From Gaetbulibacter sp. S0825 (lineage in GTDB: Bacteria; Bacteroidota; Bacteroidia; Flavobacteriales; Flavobacteriaceae): a DNA stretch of 64,000 nt. Positions within the stretch are counted from its first letter, which is position 1. Every line of letters begins with the position of its first letter. The notes under the pieces were generated by a model. That model saw only the letters and a program-made list of their open reading frames with translations, did no database searches and was not told the origin of the DNA. The stretch lies in assembly GCF_011777505.1 (NCBI RefSeq), contig NZ_JAATJT010000001.1, positions 372,001 to 436,000 on the forward strand. Direction: 5' to 3'. The translations under genes were made by a program, and so were the position numbers. This document shows, in pieces, positions 1 to 8,367 of the stretch.

Positions 1-693
1 GTTGCTAAGGTGATTAATAATAATACCAAAATGATTATTATTAACACACCTCACAATCCAAGTGGTACTGTGTTTTCTAAAGAAGATATGTTACAATTAC
101 AAAAACTAACCAATAACACAAACATTATTGTGTTAAGTGACGAGGTATATGAGCATATTATTTTTGATGACGAACAACATCAAAGCGTGTGCTTATTTCC
201 TGAGTTAAAATCGCGTAGTTTTATCACAGCGTCTTTTGGTAAAACATTCCATAATACTGGCTGGAAAACTGGGTATTGTTGCGCGCCTAAAGACTTAATG
301 GATGAGTTTGTAAAAGTGCATCAATTTAATGTGTTTAGTGTAAATCATCCTATACAATTGGCACTTGCTGAGTATTTAGAAGAGCCAAATCATTATTTAG
401 AATTATCTGGATTATTCCAAGAAAAAAGAGATTTGTTTTTAAATTTAATTAAAGAATCGAGGTTTACGTTTACACCATCAAAAGGCACTTATTTTCAAGC
501 CTTGGATTATTCAAATGTTTCTAATGAAAACGATTACGATTTAGCAATAAGACTTACAGAAGAACATGGTATTGCATCCATTCCTATTTCAGTATTTAAC
601 GAGAATAAGCTAGATGAAAAAATGCTACGCTTTTGCTTTGCTAAAACCGATGATACTTTAAAGCGTGGTGCTGACATTTTAAATTCAATATAA
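1..693 (+). CDS. PLP-dependent aminotransferase, methionine/kynurenine type (5' end cut by window)
   Basis: Class I/II fold-type I aminotransferase lacking its N-terminus; the frame is open to base 1, so about 230 residues of an expected ~380 are present. Visible motifs are NTPHNPSGTVF (the conserved NPxG substrate/cofactor region), SDEVYEH (Asp and Tyr that contact PLP) and ASFGKTFHNTGWKTGY, where the Lys of SFGKTF forms the Schiff base and GWKTGY supplies the phosphate-binding part. This combination matches the YbdL/glutamine transaminase K group, which transaminates methionine, glutamine and kynurenine. An omega-amidase lies 1.8 kb downstream on the same strand, which would fit removal of the resulting alpha-ketoglutaramate-type product. 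Exact substrate is inferred from family only; the context favours methionine salvage over kynurenine metabolism. Confidence 0.85.
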   Translation, partial: VAKVINNNTKMIIINTPHNPSGTVFSKEDMLQLQKLTNNTNIIVLSDEVYEHIIFDDEQHQSVCLFPELKSRSFITASFGKTFHNTGWKTGYCCAPKDLMDEFVKVHQFNVFSVNHPIQLALAEYLEEPNHYLELSGLFQEKRDLFLNLIKESRFTFTPSKGTYFQALDYSNVSNENDYDLAIRLTEEHGIASIPISVFNENKLDEKMLRFCFAKTDDTLKRGADILNSI

Positions 694-749
694 ATTGTGA
701 CTTTTTATATAGAATAGAGTCCAAATAAAAGAGATAAAAAATTATAAAA

Positions 750-1226
750 ATGAGATATCTATTAATACTACTATTTTTAGGAATAGGCTTTTTTGGCAAT
801 GCTCAAGAAGTAGAAAGAAACGGAAAAACATATGTTGTAAAAAAAGGTAAAATTATGCATGACGGTAACGATGTTACTTCAACATTTTCCTTAGAAGAAC
901 AAACAGCCATTAAAAAAGAGTTTTCCAAACTTGTCAACGAGTTAAAACAGAAAGAAAAAGAAGAAAAAAGGCAAAAAAAGCTTAAAAAAGACAAGAAAAG
1001 AGCCGAAAACAAACAAAAAAAGGTAGAAAAGGAGCTAAAACGTAAAAAGAACGCCGAGAAGAATTTTAGTAATGCTCAGAAAAAATTTAGCAGAGAAAAA
1101 GATAAATTTCAGAAACTTGAAGCTAAGGGTAAATTATCTCCAGAAGATTATGAAAAATGGGAGAAGAAACTTGAAAAACTGAAAGCAAGTATTAGTAAAG
1201 CTGAGAAAAAACTAAAGCGTTCTTAG
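750..1226 (+). CDS. Secreted Lys/Glu-rich coiled-coil protein, unknown function
   Basis: 158 residues beginning with a clear Sec signal peptide (MRYLLILLFLGIGFFGNAQ, cleavage expected after NAQ). The mature part starts with a short domain of about 45 residues (VERNGKTYVVKKGKIMHDG...) followed by a highly charged Lys/Glu heptad-like region from roughly residue 55 to the end, predicted to be a long alpha-helical coiled coil. No catalytic motif is seen. The 3' end overlaps the convergent serine hydrolase gene by four bases. Composition would suit a periplasmic structural or cell-wall-bound protein, but no function can be assigned. Confidence 0.7.
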   Translation: MRYLLILLFLGIGFFGNAQEVERNGKTYVVKKGKIMHDGNDVTSTFSLEEQTAIKKEFSKLVNELKQKEKEEKRQKKLKKDKKRAENKQKKVEKELKRKKNAEKNFSNAQKKFSREKDKFQKLEAKGKLSPEDYEKWEKKLEKLKASISKAEKKLKRS

Positions 1227-2380
1227 TTTAAACTCTTTTCAACTTTGGTCATAAACTCTTTAATTTTAGAAGGCTCTAACCATCTTGTTACAACTACTAA
1301 GTTTTTTTCTTTATCTATTACGATAAAGTTGCCTCCAAATCCAGCTGCATAGTAGATATTTTCAGAGAGGTTTTCCCAATGTCTGCTCCCTTGTTTATTT
1401 AACCACCACATATACCCATAATTAGCATTTGGTTGAGATGGTGTAGTGGCTTTTTTAATCCAAGATTCACTAATAAGCTGTTTGTTTTTCCACTTACCAT
1501 TATTTAAAAATAATAGTCCAAATCTTGCCATATCTTCTGCTGAAATAAATATGCCTCCTCCTGAGTGACCTCCTCCTGTAACAGACTTCATTTTAATGCC
1601 ATCTATAACTGTCCAAGCATTATCATAACCAAACCACCTCCATGTTGTAGATGCTCCAATTGGGTCCATTATATGTTCTTTTAAAACTTGAGGAACTGGT
1701 TGTCTCCAAATATGGGTTAAGGAATACGCTAGCACATTTACACGAACATCATTATACTCCATAACTGTACCTGGTTCTTTTAGCTCTCTGTATTTCCAAT
1801 CGTCAATATCGCCTTTTCTTGGTGGTCTGTCTGCCCAATCTTTTCCTCCCCAAAGCTCTCCAGACCAATCTGAGTTTTGCTGTAACAAATGCTCCCAAGT
1901 AATCTTACTGTTATGGTTGCCTCTAAAAGTGCCATCCCAAACATAGTTGGCCACTTTATCATCAGCACTATTAATTAATTTGTTATCATAAGCCAAACCA
2001 GCTACTGTAGATAAAAAACTTTTGGTGACGCTAAAGGTCATATCAACTCGCTTAATATCTCCCCATTTTGCAACAATGTAACCATTTTTAAGTATTACTC
2101 CAGCTGGACCTCCTCTCTTTTTGGTTGGCCCAGAAATTTCATGAAACGGTTCTCTAGCAAATCCTTTTAAAATGGCTATTCTTAAATCTCTTGAACCTGA
2201 ATATTCATTATCGTTTGCAAATTTTACAGCCTCGTCTAAAAGCTGAGAATTTATATTTAGCTCATTTGGTGTTTTTTCTTGCCATTTAGCATGTCGTTCA
2301 GGGAAATAGGTTGTTTCTTGAGAAAAAGCATTACTAACAAATGTAATGGCAAAAACAAAAATGAGGAAACGAGTTTTCAT
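1223..2380 (-). CDS. Serine hydrolase, beta-lactamase/class C-like, exported
   Basis: 385 residues with signal peptide ending near NAFSQ. The penicillin-binding-protein/beta-lactamase fold signature SxxK is present as SVTK (Ser117, Lys120), followed by a Tyr-Asn-Asp at 209-211 in the place of YxN and a Gly-rich HSGGGIF near residue 272 in the place of the third (KTG-like) motif. The C-terminal stretch NYGYMWWLNKQG...YYAAGFGGNFIVID is typical of the family (esterase EstB, D-aminopeptidase, AmpC-like proteins). It should act in the periplasm or outside the cell on an ester or amide substrate; there is no specific reason to call it an antibiotic resistance enzyme. Confidence 0.85.
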   Translation of the reverse strand: MKTRFLIFVFAITFVSNAFSQETTYFPERHAKWQEKTPNELNINSQLLDEAVKFANDNEYSGSRDLRIAILKGFAREPFHEISGPTKKRGGPAGVILKNGYIVAKWGDIKRVDMTFSVTKSFLSTVAGLAYDNKLINSADDKVANYVWDGTFRGNHNSKITWEHLLQQNSDWSGELWGGKDWADRPPRKGDIDDWKYRELKEPGTVMEYNDVRVNVLAYSLTHIWRQPVPQVLKEHIMDPIGASTTWRWFGYDNAWTVIDGIKMKSVTGGGHSGGGIFISAEDMARFGLLFLNNGKWKNKQLISESWIKKATTPSQPNANYGYMWWLNKQGSRHWENLSENIYYAAGFGGNFIVIDKEKNLVVVTRWLEPSKIKEFMTKVEKSLN

Positions 2381-2456
2381 GACTAGATTATTATGAATTG
2401 ACTCTAAAAATAACTAAAATAAAAATCATTAGTATTTAAAAAATAGTTTAAATCAC

Positions 2457-2464
2457 TACTTTTG
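2457..2464 (+). promoter_or_regulatory. -7 promoter box TACTTTTG of the omega-amidase gene
   Basis: Matches the Bacteroidota sigma-A -7 consensus TAnnTTTG. Only four bases (AAAT) separate it from the ATG at 2469, so the transcript should start at or next to the start codon, giving a leaderless or near-leaderless mRNA. Confidence 0.6.
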
Positions 2465-2468
2465 AAAT

Positions 2469-3248
2469 ATGCAAGACGAATTAAAAATAGCCATTTTACA
2501 ATCCGATTTAATTTGGGAAAACCCCGAAGGCAATAGAGCGCATTTTATAAATAAAATCGCATCGATTAAAGAGCCTATTGATATAATACTTTTACCAGAA
2601 ATGTTTACTTCTGGATTTACTATGTATCCTGAGAATGTTTATGAGACTATGGATGGACCAACAATAAAGTGGTTACAAAAAATTAGTCAAGAAAAGCAAA
2701 CAGCCATTGGAGGAAGTTTAGTTATTAAAGAAAATAATCATTTTTACAATCGTTTTGTTTTTGTAACGTCTGATGGGTTGATTGAAACTTACGATAAACG
2801 CCACACCTTCACCTTAGCTGGAGAAGATAAAGTCTATAAAGCTGGGACAAAAAAAATTGTTATAGATTATAAAGGCTGGAAAATTTGTCCTTTAATATGT
2901 TATGATTTGCGTTTTCCTGTTTGGGCTAGAAATGTAGAAAATTATGATGTGCTTTTTTATGTCGCTAATTGGCCAAAACCTCGAATTGATGCTTGGGATA
3001 CCTTACTTAAAGCACGTGCTATAGAAAACATGAGTTATTGTATTGGTGTTAATCGTGTTGGAAATGACGATAATAACCATGAATATTCTGGACATTCGGC
3101 TGCTTATGATGGCTTAGGAACACAACTAACATCTCTGGAAGATGATGATGAAGGTATAGAGATAGTTACTTTAGATAAAAAACATATATCCACAATTAGA
3201 AATAAGCTGAGGTTTTTAGATGACAGAGACAGTTTTACTGTAAAATAA
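2469..3248 (+). CDS. Omega-amidase, nitrilase superfamily (YafV/Nit2 type)
   Basis: 259 residues, the usual length for this family. The nitrilase catalytic triad is complete: Glu44 in LLPEMF, Lys110 in YDKRHTF and the nucleophile Cys144 in LICYDLRFP. Family members of this branch hydrolyse alpha-ketoglutaramate and alpha-ketosuccinamate, the omega-amides left when glutamine or asparagine serve as amino donors for methionine-salvage aminotransferases. The aminotransferase at the left edge of the window is a plausible partner. No signal peptide, so cytoplasmic. The gene's last 14 bases overlap the convergent Ig-like lipoprotein gene. Promoter box lies four bases before the ATG. Confidence 0.88.
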   Translation: MQDELKIAILQSDLIWENPEGNRAHFINKIASIKEPIDIILLPEMFTSGFTMYPENVYETMDGPTIKWLQKISQEKQTAIGGSLVIKENNHFYNRFVFVTSDGLIETYDKRHTFTLAGEDKVYKAGTKKIVIDYKGWKICPLICYDLRFPVWARNVENYDVLFYVANWPKPRIDAWDTLLKARAIENMSYCIGVNRVGNDDNNHEYSGHSAAYDGLGTQLTSLEDDDEGIEIVTLDKKHISTIRNKLRFLDDRDSFTVK

Positions 3249-4842
3249 ACGTTACTATTTGCTCAGAAAAAGCTCTGACTTCAATCTCTTTTGTATCGTG
3301 ACTAACACGTTCTGGTTGTAATTTCTTTAAATAATTTCCTGAATCGTATTTTCTGTTTTTGTTAGAATCAAAAATAACTCTAAGAAAATAGTTTCCAGGA
3401 TTTAGGCTTAAAAAATCTATTGGTTTTGAAGCGTCTTCTGCGTATTGTTCGGCTTCAATTTCACCTCTTTGGTCAACCAATTGCACAATTACTGGGTAAG
3501 TAGCATTTTGCAAATTAACACGTATTTCACCATAATCTATTTCAGCTTTCGTACGAACATTAAAGTTGAGTGTGTCGTTTCTATCCTCAAAGAAATCGGT
3601 AAATGCACCTGGAAGCAATTTAAAACTATAAGCGTTATCTTCAGTTTTATCAAAGCTAAAGTTATAGATATTGTTTAATGCGTCTAATTTTGTAGAAAAA
3701 GCAACATTGGTAGAGTCTTTATCAAGAATGGTAATCTTACTTTCATCTATTGCCGCAAATGGTGTTGTTCCTTGTAATTGAAAATCTTCTACTAATTTCA
3801 ATGTTCTAGCTTCGATTGGTTTAATTATCAAAGTGTCCTTTTTTAGGTCCCTTATATTTACTTTAAAGGTGTCTTCATAGCCTTTATTCAACACTCTAAA
3901 CATTAAGGAATCTACTTCAAAATTAGGTTTATACCAATAATTAAGTGTGTCTTTATCTGTTTCTTTGGTAATAACAGTTTTAAAATCTGAAGGTGCTTGA
4001 GATAATAACTCAATGGTCATTTTTTTTGCATCGCCTTCGTATCCAAAAGCAATCTTATTTCCAGAAACAAGACTAGGTCTTACTGCTTTAAAATCTGGTA
4101 TTTCCTTGAATAAATTGAGTTCATAAATAGAATCAGACGGCACAGTAATAAATTCTTTTTTAAAAGCTATTTTATCTGTTTTTTGCTGAAAAGTATAGTT
4201 CCCATTTTCTTCTTTTAAAGCAATCATTAAATACTTACCAGCTTTTAAATTCTCCAATTTAAAAGTAGTAACACTATCGAGTGTATTGGTAATATACTTT
4301 GGCTTTTCTTTGTAAATAATGGAATCGTTAAAGGTCTCATTCACTTCATAAAGCATAACCGAAACAAAATCGTCTGGCTCTCTTTCAAATGAGTTTTTTA
4401 CAAATCCACCAATACTCAAAGAGTCTATATAACTCCCCGTTGAAAATACATAACGATAATACGGATAAGGATTGCCTTCGTTATTATCAACTATACTTGT
4501 TCCAAAATTAATGGCATAAGTTGTGTTTTCTTGTAAAGTGTCTAGAATTTTAATAGTAATATATTTACTTGCTGAACCCAAAGGTGTAATCTCTGGTGCA
4601 GGCTCCATTGGAGGCGAAATAATTAACTGCTTCTGTAAGTCGTTAAGCTTAATATACTCGTCAAAATATATCTTAATTTCTTTAGCATTAAAGTTTATTG
4701 AGTTATTATCAGGAACAGACTTTTCAATTTCTGGTGGTGTTACATCTTTTTCTCCACCTGAAGGAGTGCCTCGGTTTGCGCAATTAAATAGCACCAAACA
4801 AATAACAAGCGAAAGAGATAAATTCGAGAAAAAACTGCGCAT
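3235..4842 (-). CDS. Ig-like (Big_5/SbsA-type) domain lipoprotein
   Basis: 535 residues; lipoprotein signal peptide with lipobox LFNC, acylated Cys21. The N-terminal ~105 residues after the Cys (VTPPEIEKSVPDNNS...FDEYIKL...PLGSASKYITIKIL...NTTYAINFG) form the bacterial Ig-like domain found at the start of many Bacteroidota lipoproteins. The rest is beta-rich with no catalytic motif and ends in a segment like a carboxypeptidase-regulatory/SdrD-type fold (NPGNYFLRVIFDSNKNRKYDSGNYL). Widely conserved in Bacteroidota and usually left as hypothetical. Presumably anchored in the outer membrane; role unknown. Its promoter region is next to the inverted-repeat element at 4895-5057. Confidence 0.75.
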   Translation of the reverse strand: MRSFFSNLSLSLVICLVLFNCANRGTPSGGEKDVTPPEIEKSVPDNNSINFNAKEIKIYFDEYIKLNDLQKQLIISPPMEPAPEITPLGSASKYITIKILDTLQENTTYAINFGTSIVDNNEGNPYPYYRYVFSTGSYIDSLSIGGFVKNSFEREPDDFVSVMLYEVNETFNDSIIYKEKPKYITNTLDSVTTFKLENLKAGKYLMIALKEENGNYTFQQKTDKIAFKKEFITVPSDSIYELNLFKEIPDFKAVRPSLVSGNKIAFGYEGDAKKMTIELLSQAPSDFKTVITKETDKDTLNYWYKPNFEVDSLMFRVLNKGYEDTFKVNIRDLKKDTLIIKPIEARTLKLVEDFQLQGTTPFAAIDESKITILDKDSTNVAFSTKLDALNNIYNFSFDKTEDNAYSFKLLPGAFTDFFEDRNDTLNFNVRTKAEIDYGEIRVNLQNATYPVIVQLVDQRGEIEAEQYAEDASKPIDFLSLNPGNYFLRVIFDSNKNRKYDSGNYLKKLQPERVSHDTKEIEVRAFSEQIVTFILQ

Positions 4843-4894
4843 TAAATCAATTATTTAGGCAAATTAACGACTTATTTATATAAACGAAAAAAGT

Positions 4895-5057
4895 TATACC
4901 TAAAACATATAGCTTTTAAGTTTTTTCAGTTGTTCTTTTTTCCTTTCTCTGTGTTAAAACTCTAAACCGTAGCTTAGGCTATGCTTGAAAGTTTTTCCTT
5001 GATAAAGAAAAAAAATCCTGCCTCAAAATTCCCCAAAAGCTATATGTTTTAGGTATA
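4895..5057. mobile_element. MITE-like element with perfect 23-bp inverted repeats
   Basis: Bases 4895-4917 and 5035-5057 are exact reverse complements (23 of 23), separated by 117 bp with no ORF. The arms carry TACCTAAAAC at the outer edge; reading the element as 4897-5055 leaves TA on both sides, which would be a TA target duplication as made by IS630/Tc1-mariner transposases. The right arm touches the comF stop codon and the left arm ends about 50 bp before the Ig-like lipoprotein start. The internal sequence is T-rich on the plus strand and contains a small near-palindrome around TAGCTTAGGCTA. A very long hairpin with regulatory function is the alternative. Confidence 0.6.
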
Positions 5058-5735
5058 TTAAGCAATTGCCATAGTGGCAAGACTTATTTTAACATTGCTA
5101 GCTTTTACTAACTCCGTTGTACAAGCTTCAATTGTTGCTCCTGTGGTAATAATATCGTCCACCAATAATATATGTTTGTTAGTAATGATGTCAAGATTAG
5201 TGATACTAAAAACTTCGTTGTTATTATTCCATCGTGCTATACGTTCTTTAAATACTTGAGTTTTAGTAGAGGTTGTTTTTAAAAGTACGGAATCAATATA
5301 TGGTACATTTAATGCTTGAGCTATTTCTTGTCCAAATTTTTCAACCTGATTATAGCCTCTCTTTTTAAGTTTCTTTTTATGTAAAGGCACTGGAATTACA
5401 GCATCAACTTGTTTATAAGCTTCAATGGTTTTTAGCTCATTACCAAGCCACTTTCCTAAAAAAACACCAATATCTTCATAACCTCTATATTTTAAACCAT
5501 GCAATAAATGTTGTACCATTCCCTTTTTATGGAAATGTAAAAGTGCTGTTGCATTTTCTAATTCTACACGTCCATAAAGTACTTTTTTTACATCATCTTC
5601 AGCTTTAAAATGATAATTGGTTACAGGCAAATTATGTCTGCATTCAGTACAAACATACGCTTCATTATCGGCTAACAAATTATTGCAAGCGTAACATACT
5701 TTTGGGAAAAACAAGTTTAACAAGTTTTTTACCAT
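5058..5735 (-). CDS. comF: ComF family phosphoribosyltransferase-like protein
   Basis: 225 residues. An N-terminal zinc-finger of four Cys (Cys14, 17, 29, 32 in CYAC...CTEC) precedes a phosphoribosyltransferase-like fold with the PRPP loop VDDIITTGATIEAC at about residues 192-205 and the family segment RGYNQVEKFGQEIA. ComF proteins are needed for DNA uptake/natural transformation in several bacteria and share the fold of amidophosphoribosyltransferases (GntX relatives). Cytoplasmic. A TAAGTTTG -7 box lies at 5760-5767 on the minus strand. The stop codon is immediately followed by the right arm of the inverted-repeat element. Confidence 0.85.
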   Translation of the reverse strand: MVKNLLNLFFPKVCYACNNLLADNEAYVCTECRHNLPVTNYHFKAEDDVKKVLYGRVELENATALLHFHKKGMVQHLLHGLKYRGYEDIGVFLGKWLGNELKTIEAYKQVDAVIPVPLHKKKLKKRGYNQVEKFGQEIAQALNVPYIDSVLLKTTSTKTQVFKERIARWNNNNEVFSITNLDIITNKHILLVDDIITTGATIEACTTELVKASNVKISLATMAIA

Positions 5736-5759
5736 TTGAACGATTAAAATTAGTTACTA

Positions 5760-5767
5760 CAAACTTA
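5760..5767 (-). promoter_or_regulatory. -7 promoter box TAAGTTTG of comF
   Basis: Matches TAnnTTTG on the minus strand, ending 24 bases before the comF ATG at 5735; expected leader of about 20 nt. Confidence 0.45.
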
Positions 5768-5818
5768 ATATATATTTTCGCATCAATTAATTAACCCTCC
5801 AACCAATAATAGTGTATA

Positions 5819-6697
5819 ATGATAGTTAACCCTCAAGTATTTAACTATAGATTTACTATAGGAACCTTAGTGGTTGCTTTTACAGTTTTAGCTGCTTACA
5901 GTTACACTAGCTATACGTCTGCACAATCTAAAGAAGATTTTTTAAATCAAGAAAAAAAGCTTTTGGAAAATCAAATTTCTAAAGTCATATCTGGTTATGA
6001 TGAACTTGACGATGCTAATAAAAATTTGAAATCGGAATTAGACAACACAAAAAACATCATTGCCCAAACTCAAGATTCTTTAAAAGAATTACAAGCTGAC
6101 ATGTTTTTGATTCATAAGTATCGTGATGAGTTGCTATCGCTAAAAAAACAACAATCAAACTTGATTAAGAAAGGTGACTCTTTTTTGGCTATTAATGCAG
6201 AATTATCTAAACAAAACACTTCTATTTCAAGACTATTAGATAAGCAAATTGATGTTATTTCTAATTTAAAAGAAGATAAGAAAAAACTAGATAACAATAT
6301 TAAATTAGGAGCTTTAGTTACAGCAAATTCGTTTGAGGCAAACGCTTTTTCAATAAAAAACTCTGGAGAGATTGTAAAAACAACAAAAGCTAGTAAAACT
6401 AAAAATATTAGTGTGGCCTTTGTCTTAGCAGAAAACCCATTAGCAACACCTCAAGAAAAAGAATTTTATATTCAAATTATTGGCCCAGACAATAATGTAG
6501 TTGCAGATAAAGGTGCTATCGAATTTGATACATCATCTTTAATCTATAGCCACAAAACAAATGTTTTATATAATAAAGCGACTTTAGAAGTATCGGCTAA
6601 TATTGAAACCAATAAAACGCTAGAATCTGGACGTTATATTGTAAATATTTTTGACAATAATAGACGAATAGGAGCTACTGAAATAATTTTACTATAA
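5819..6697 (+). CDS. Membrane-anchored coiled-coil protein, unknown function
   Basis: 292 residues. One N-terminal membrane segment (about residues 12-32, YRFTIGTLVVAFTVLAAYSY) is followed by a long heptad-rich coiled coil to about residue 165 (repeated QEKKLLENQI..., LKSELDNTKN..., LDKQIDVISNLKEDKKKL). The C-terminal ~110 residues look like a compact beta domain (SVAFVLAENPLATPQEKEFYIQIIGPDNNVV...ESGRYIVNIFDNNRRIGATEI). Topology implies a short cytoplasmic tail, one helix, and a periplasmic coiled coil plus beta domain. Such proteins are common in Flavobacteriaceae but have no experimentally assigned role that I recognise. A strong hairpin terminator follows at 6719. Confidence 0.7.
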   Translation: MIVNPQVFNYRFTIGTLVVAFTVLAAYSYTSYTSAQSKEDFLNQEKKLLENQISKVISGYDELDDANKNLKSELDNTKNIIAQTQDSLKELQADMFLIHKYRDELLSLKKQQSNLIKKGDSFLAINAELSKQNTSISRLLDKQIDVISNLKEDKKKLDNNIKLGALVTANSFEANAFSIKNSGEIVKTTKASKTKNISVAFVLAENPLATPQEKEFYIQIIGPDNNVVADKGAIEFDTSSLIYSHKTNVLYNKATLEVSANIETNKTLESGRYIVNIFDNNRRIGATEIILL

Positions 6698-6718
6698 TTC
6701 AATAAATAATTTTTAAGT

Positions 6719-6748
6719 AACCGTTCCATTTGTTTGGAACGGTTTTTT
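6719..6748 (+). terminator. Rho-independent terminator
   Basis: Ten-base-pair perfect stem AACCGTTCCA / TGGAACGGTT with a six-base loop followed by a T run, 21 bp after the coiled-coil gene. The T run merges into the -7 box of glyS. Confidence 0.85.
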
Positions 6749-6755
6749 ATTTTTG
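6748..6755 (+). promoter_or_regulatory. -7 promoter box TATTTTTG of glyS
   Basis: Perfect TAnnTTTG, followed by CACC and the ATG at 6760, i.e. four bases from box to start codon. The transcription start would fall on or next to the start codon. The box directly abuts the upstream terminator. Confidence 0.6.
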
Positions 6756-6759
6756 CACC

Positions 6760-8301
6760 ATGGCACATCAAGACGATAAATTCAAAAAAGTAATATCTCA
6801 CGCAAAAGAGTACGGTTATGTATTTCAGAGTAGCGAAATATATGATGGTTTAAGTGCAGTTTACGATTATGCACAAAATGGCGTTGAGCTCAAAAAAAAT
6901 ATACGTGATTATTGGTGGAAAGCCATGGTACAAATGCATGATAATATTGTAGGATTGGATGCTGCCATATTTATGCATCCAACCACTTGGAAAGCATCTG
7001 GACACGTTGATGCTTTTAACGATCCTTTAATTGATAACAAAGATTCTAAAAAACGATATCGTGCCGATGTGTTGATTGAAGACTACTGTGCCAAAATTGA
7101 AGCTAAAATTGAAAAAGAAGTCAAAAAGGCTGAAAAACGTTTTGGTGATGCTTTTAATAAAGAAGAATTTGTATCAACAAACGGCAGAGTATTAGGTTAT
7201 CAAGAAAAAATAAATACCATTCTATCAAGAATGGCAAAGTCTTTAGAAAATGAAGATTTAGCAGATGTAAAAGCCTTAATTGAAGAACTAGAAATTGCCG
7301 ACCCTTTAACAGGAAGTAAAAATTGGACTGATGTAAAGCAGTTTAATTTAATGTTTGGAACTAAACTTGGTGCTTCTGCTGATAGTGCTATGGATTTATA
7401 CTTACGTCCTGAAACTGCCCAAGGTATTTTCGTGAATTTTTTGAATGTTCAAAAAACTGGACGTATGAAAATTCCGTTTGGAATTGCTCAAACAGGAAAA
7501 GCCTTTAGAAACGAAATCGTAGCGCGCCAATTTATTTTTAGAATGCGTGAATTTGAGCAAATGGAAATGCAGTTTTTTGTAAAACCAGGCACTCAAAAAG
7601 AATGGTATGAAAAATGGAAAGAAACGAGGCTTAAATGGCATCTTTCTCTTGGTTTAGGTGCAGAAAACTACCGTTTTCACGACCATGAAAAATTAGCGCA
7701 CTATGCTGATGCAGCAGCAGATATTGAGTTTAAATTCCCATTTGGATTTAAAGAATTAGAAGGAATTCATTCACGTACAGATTTCGATTTAAAAGCTCAT
7801 GAAGAACATTCTGGAAAGAAGCTACAGTATTTTGACCATGAAGACAACAAGAGTTATGTGCCTTATGTGGTAGAAACATCTATTGGTTTAGATAGAATGT
7901 TCCTTGCTGTATTCTCAAACTCATTACAAGAAGAAGAGCTAGAGAATGGTACTACAAGAACTGTATTGAAATTACCTGCGGTTTTAGCACCAACAAAAGC
8001 AGCTGTTTTACCTCTGATTAAAAGAGATGGACTACCAGAAGTGGCTCGTAAAATTGTAGAAGATTTAAAATGGGATTTCTCTGTTGATTATGATGAAAAG
8101 GATGCCGTTGGAAGACGCTACAGACGACAAGATGCTAACGGAACCCCATTTTGTATTACAGTAGATCATGACACCTTAGAAGACAACTCGGTAACTATAA
8201 GACATCGTGACACAATGGAGCAAAAGCGTGTGAAGATTGAAGAGCTACGAGATATTATTAAACAAGAAGTAGATGTGAAATCTTGGTTGATGAAGATGTA
8301 A
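6760..8301 (+). CDS. glyS: Glycyl-tRNA synthetase, alpha2 dimeric type
   Basis: 513 residues, the single-chain class II enzyme (as in Thermus and eukaryotes) rather than the two-subunit GlyQ/GlyS of E. coli. Class II motif 2 is seen in the stretch GIAQTGKAFRNEI...FIFRMREFEQMEMQFFV, motif 3 in VETSIGLDRMFLAV, and the C-terminal anticodon-binding domain in APTKAAVLPLIKRDGLPEVARKIVEDL...VGRRYRRQDANGTPFCITVD. The start at 6760 (MAHQDDKFKK) is chosen because an upstream in-frame TTG at 6730 sits inside the preceding terminator and upstream of the promoter box. Charges tRNA-Gly in the cytoplasm; essential. Confidence 0.96.
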   Translation: MAHQDDKFKKVISHAKEYGYVFQSSEIYDGLSAVYDYAQNGVELKKNIRDYWWKAMVQMHDNIVGLDAAIFMHPTTWKASGHVDAFNDPLIDNKDSKKRYRADVLIEDYCAKIEAKIEKEVKKAEKRFGDAFNKEEFVSTNGRVLGYQEKINTILSRMAKSLENEDLADVKALIEELEIADPLTGSKNWTDVKQFNLMFGTKLGASADSAMDLYLRPETAQGIFVNFLNVQKTGRMKIPFGIAQTGKAFRNEIVARQFIFRMREFEQMEMQFFVKPGTQKEWYEKWKETRLKWHLSLGLGAENYRFHDHEKLAHYADAAADIEFKFPFGFKELEGIHSRTDFDLKAHEEHSGKKLQYFDHEDNKSYVPYVVETSIGLDRMFLAVFSNSLQEEELENGTTRTVLKLPAVLAPTKAAVLPLIKRDGLPEVARKIVEDLKWDFSVDYDEKDAVGRRYRRQDANGTPFCITVDHDTLEDNSVTIRHRDTMEQKRVKIEELRDIIKQEVDVKSWLMKM

Positions 8302-8320
8302 ACTTCATAAAGCAATAACA

Positions 8321-8354
8321 AAAAAAAGCCTCAAATTATATTGAGGCTTTTTTT
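8321..8354. terminator. Bidirectional terminator between glyS and the OM protein gene
   Basis: Stem AAGCCTCA / TGAGGCTT flanked by an A run on one side and a T run on the other, so it can terminate both convergent transcripts. Confidence 0.85.
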
Positions 8355-8367
8355 ATATGGTATGTTC

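Noticed and set aside
6730-6759. Upstream in-frame TTG start adding ten residues to glycyl-tRNA synthetase
   Set aside because: It lies within the terminator hairpin of the preceding gene and upstream of the promoter box, and the extra residues do not fit the family N-terminus.
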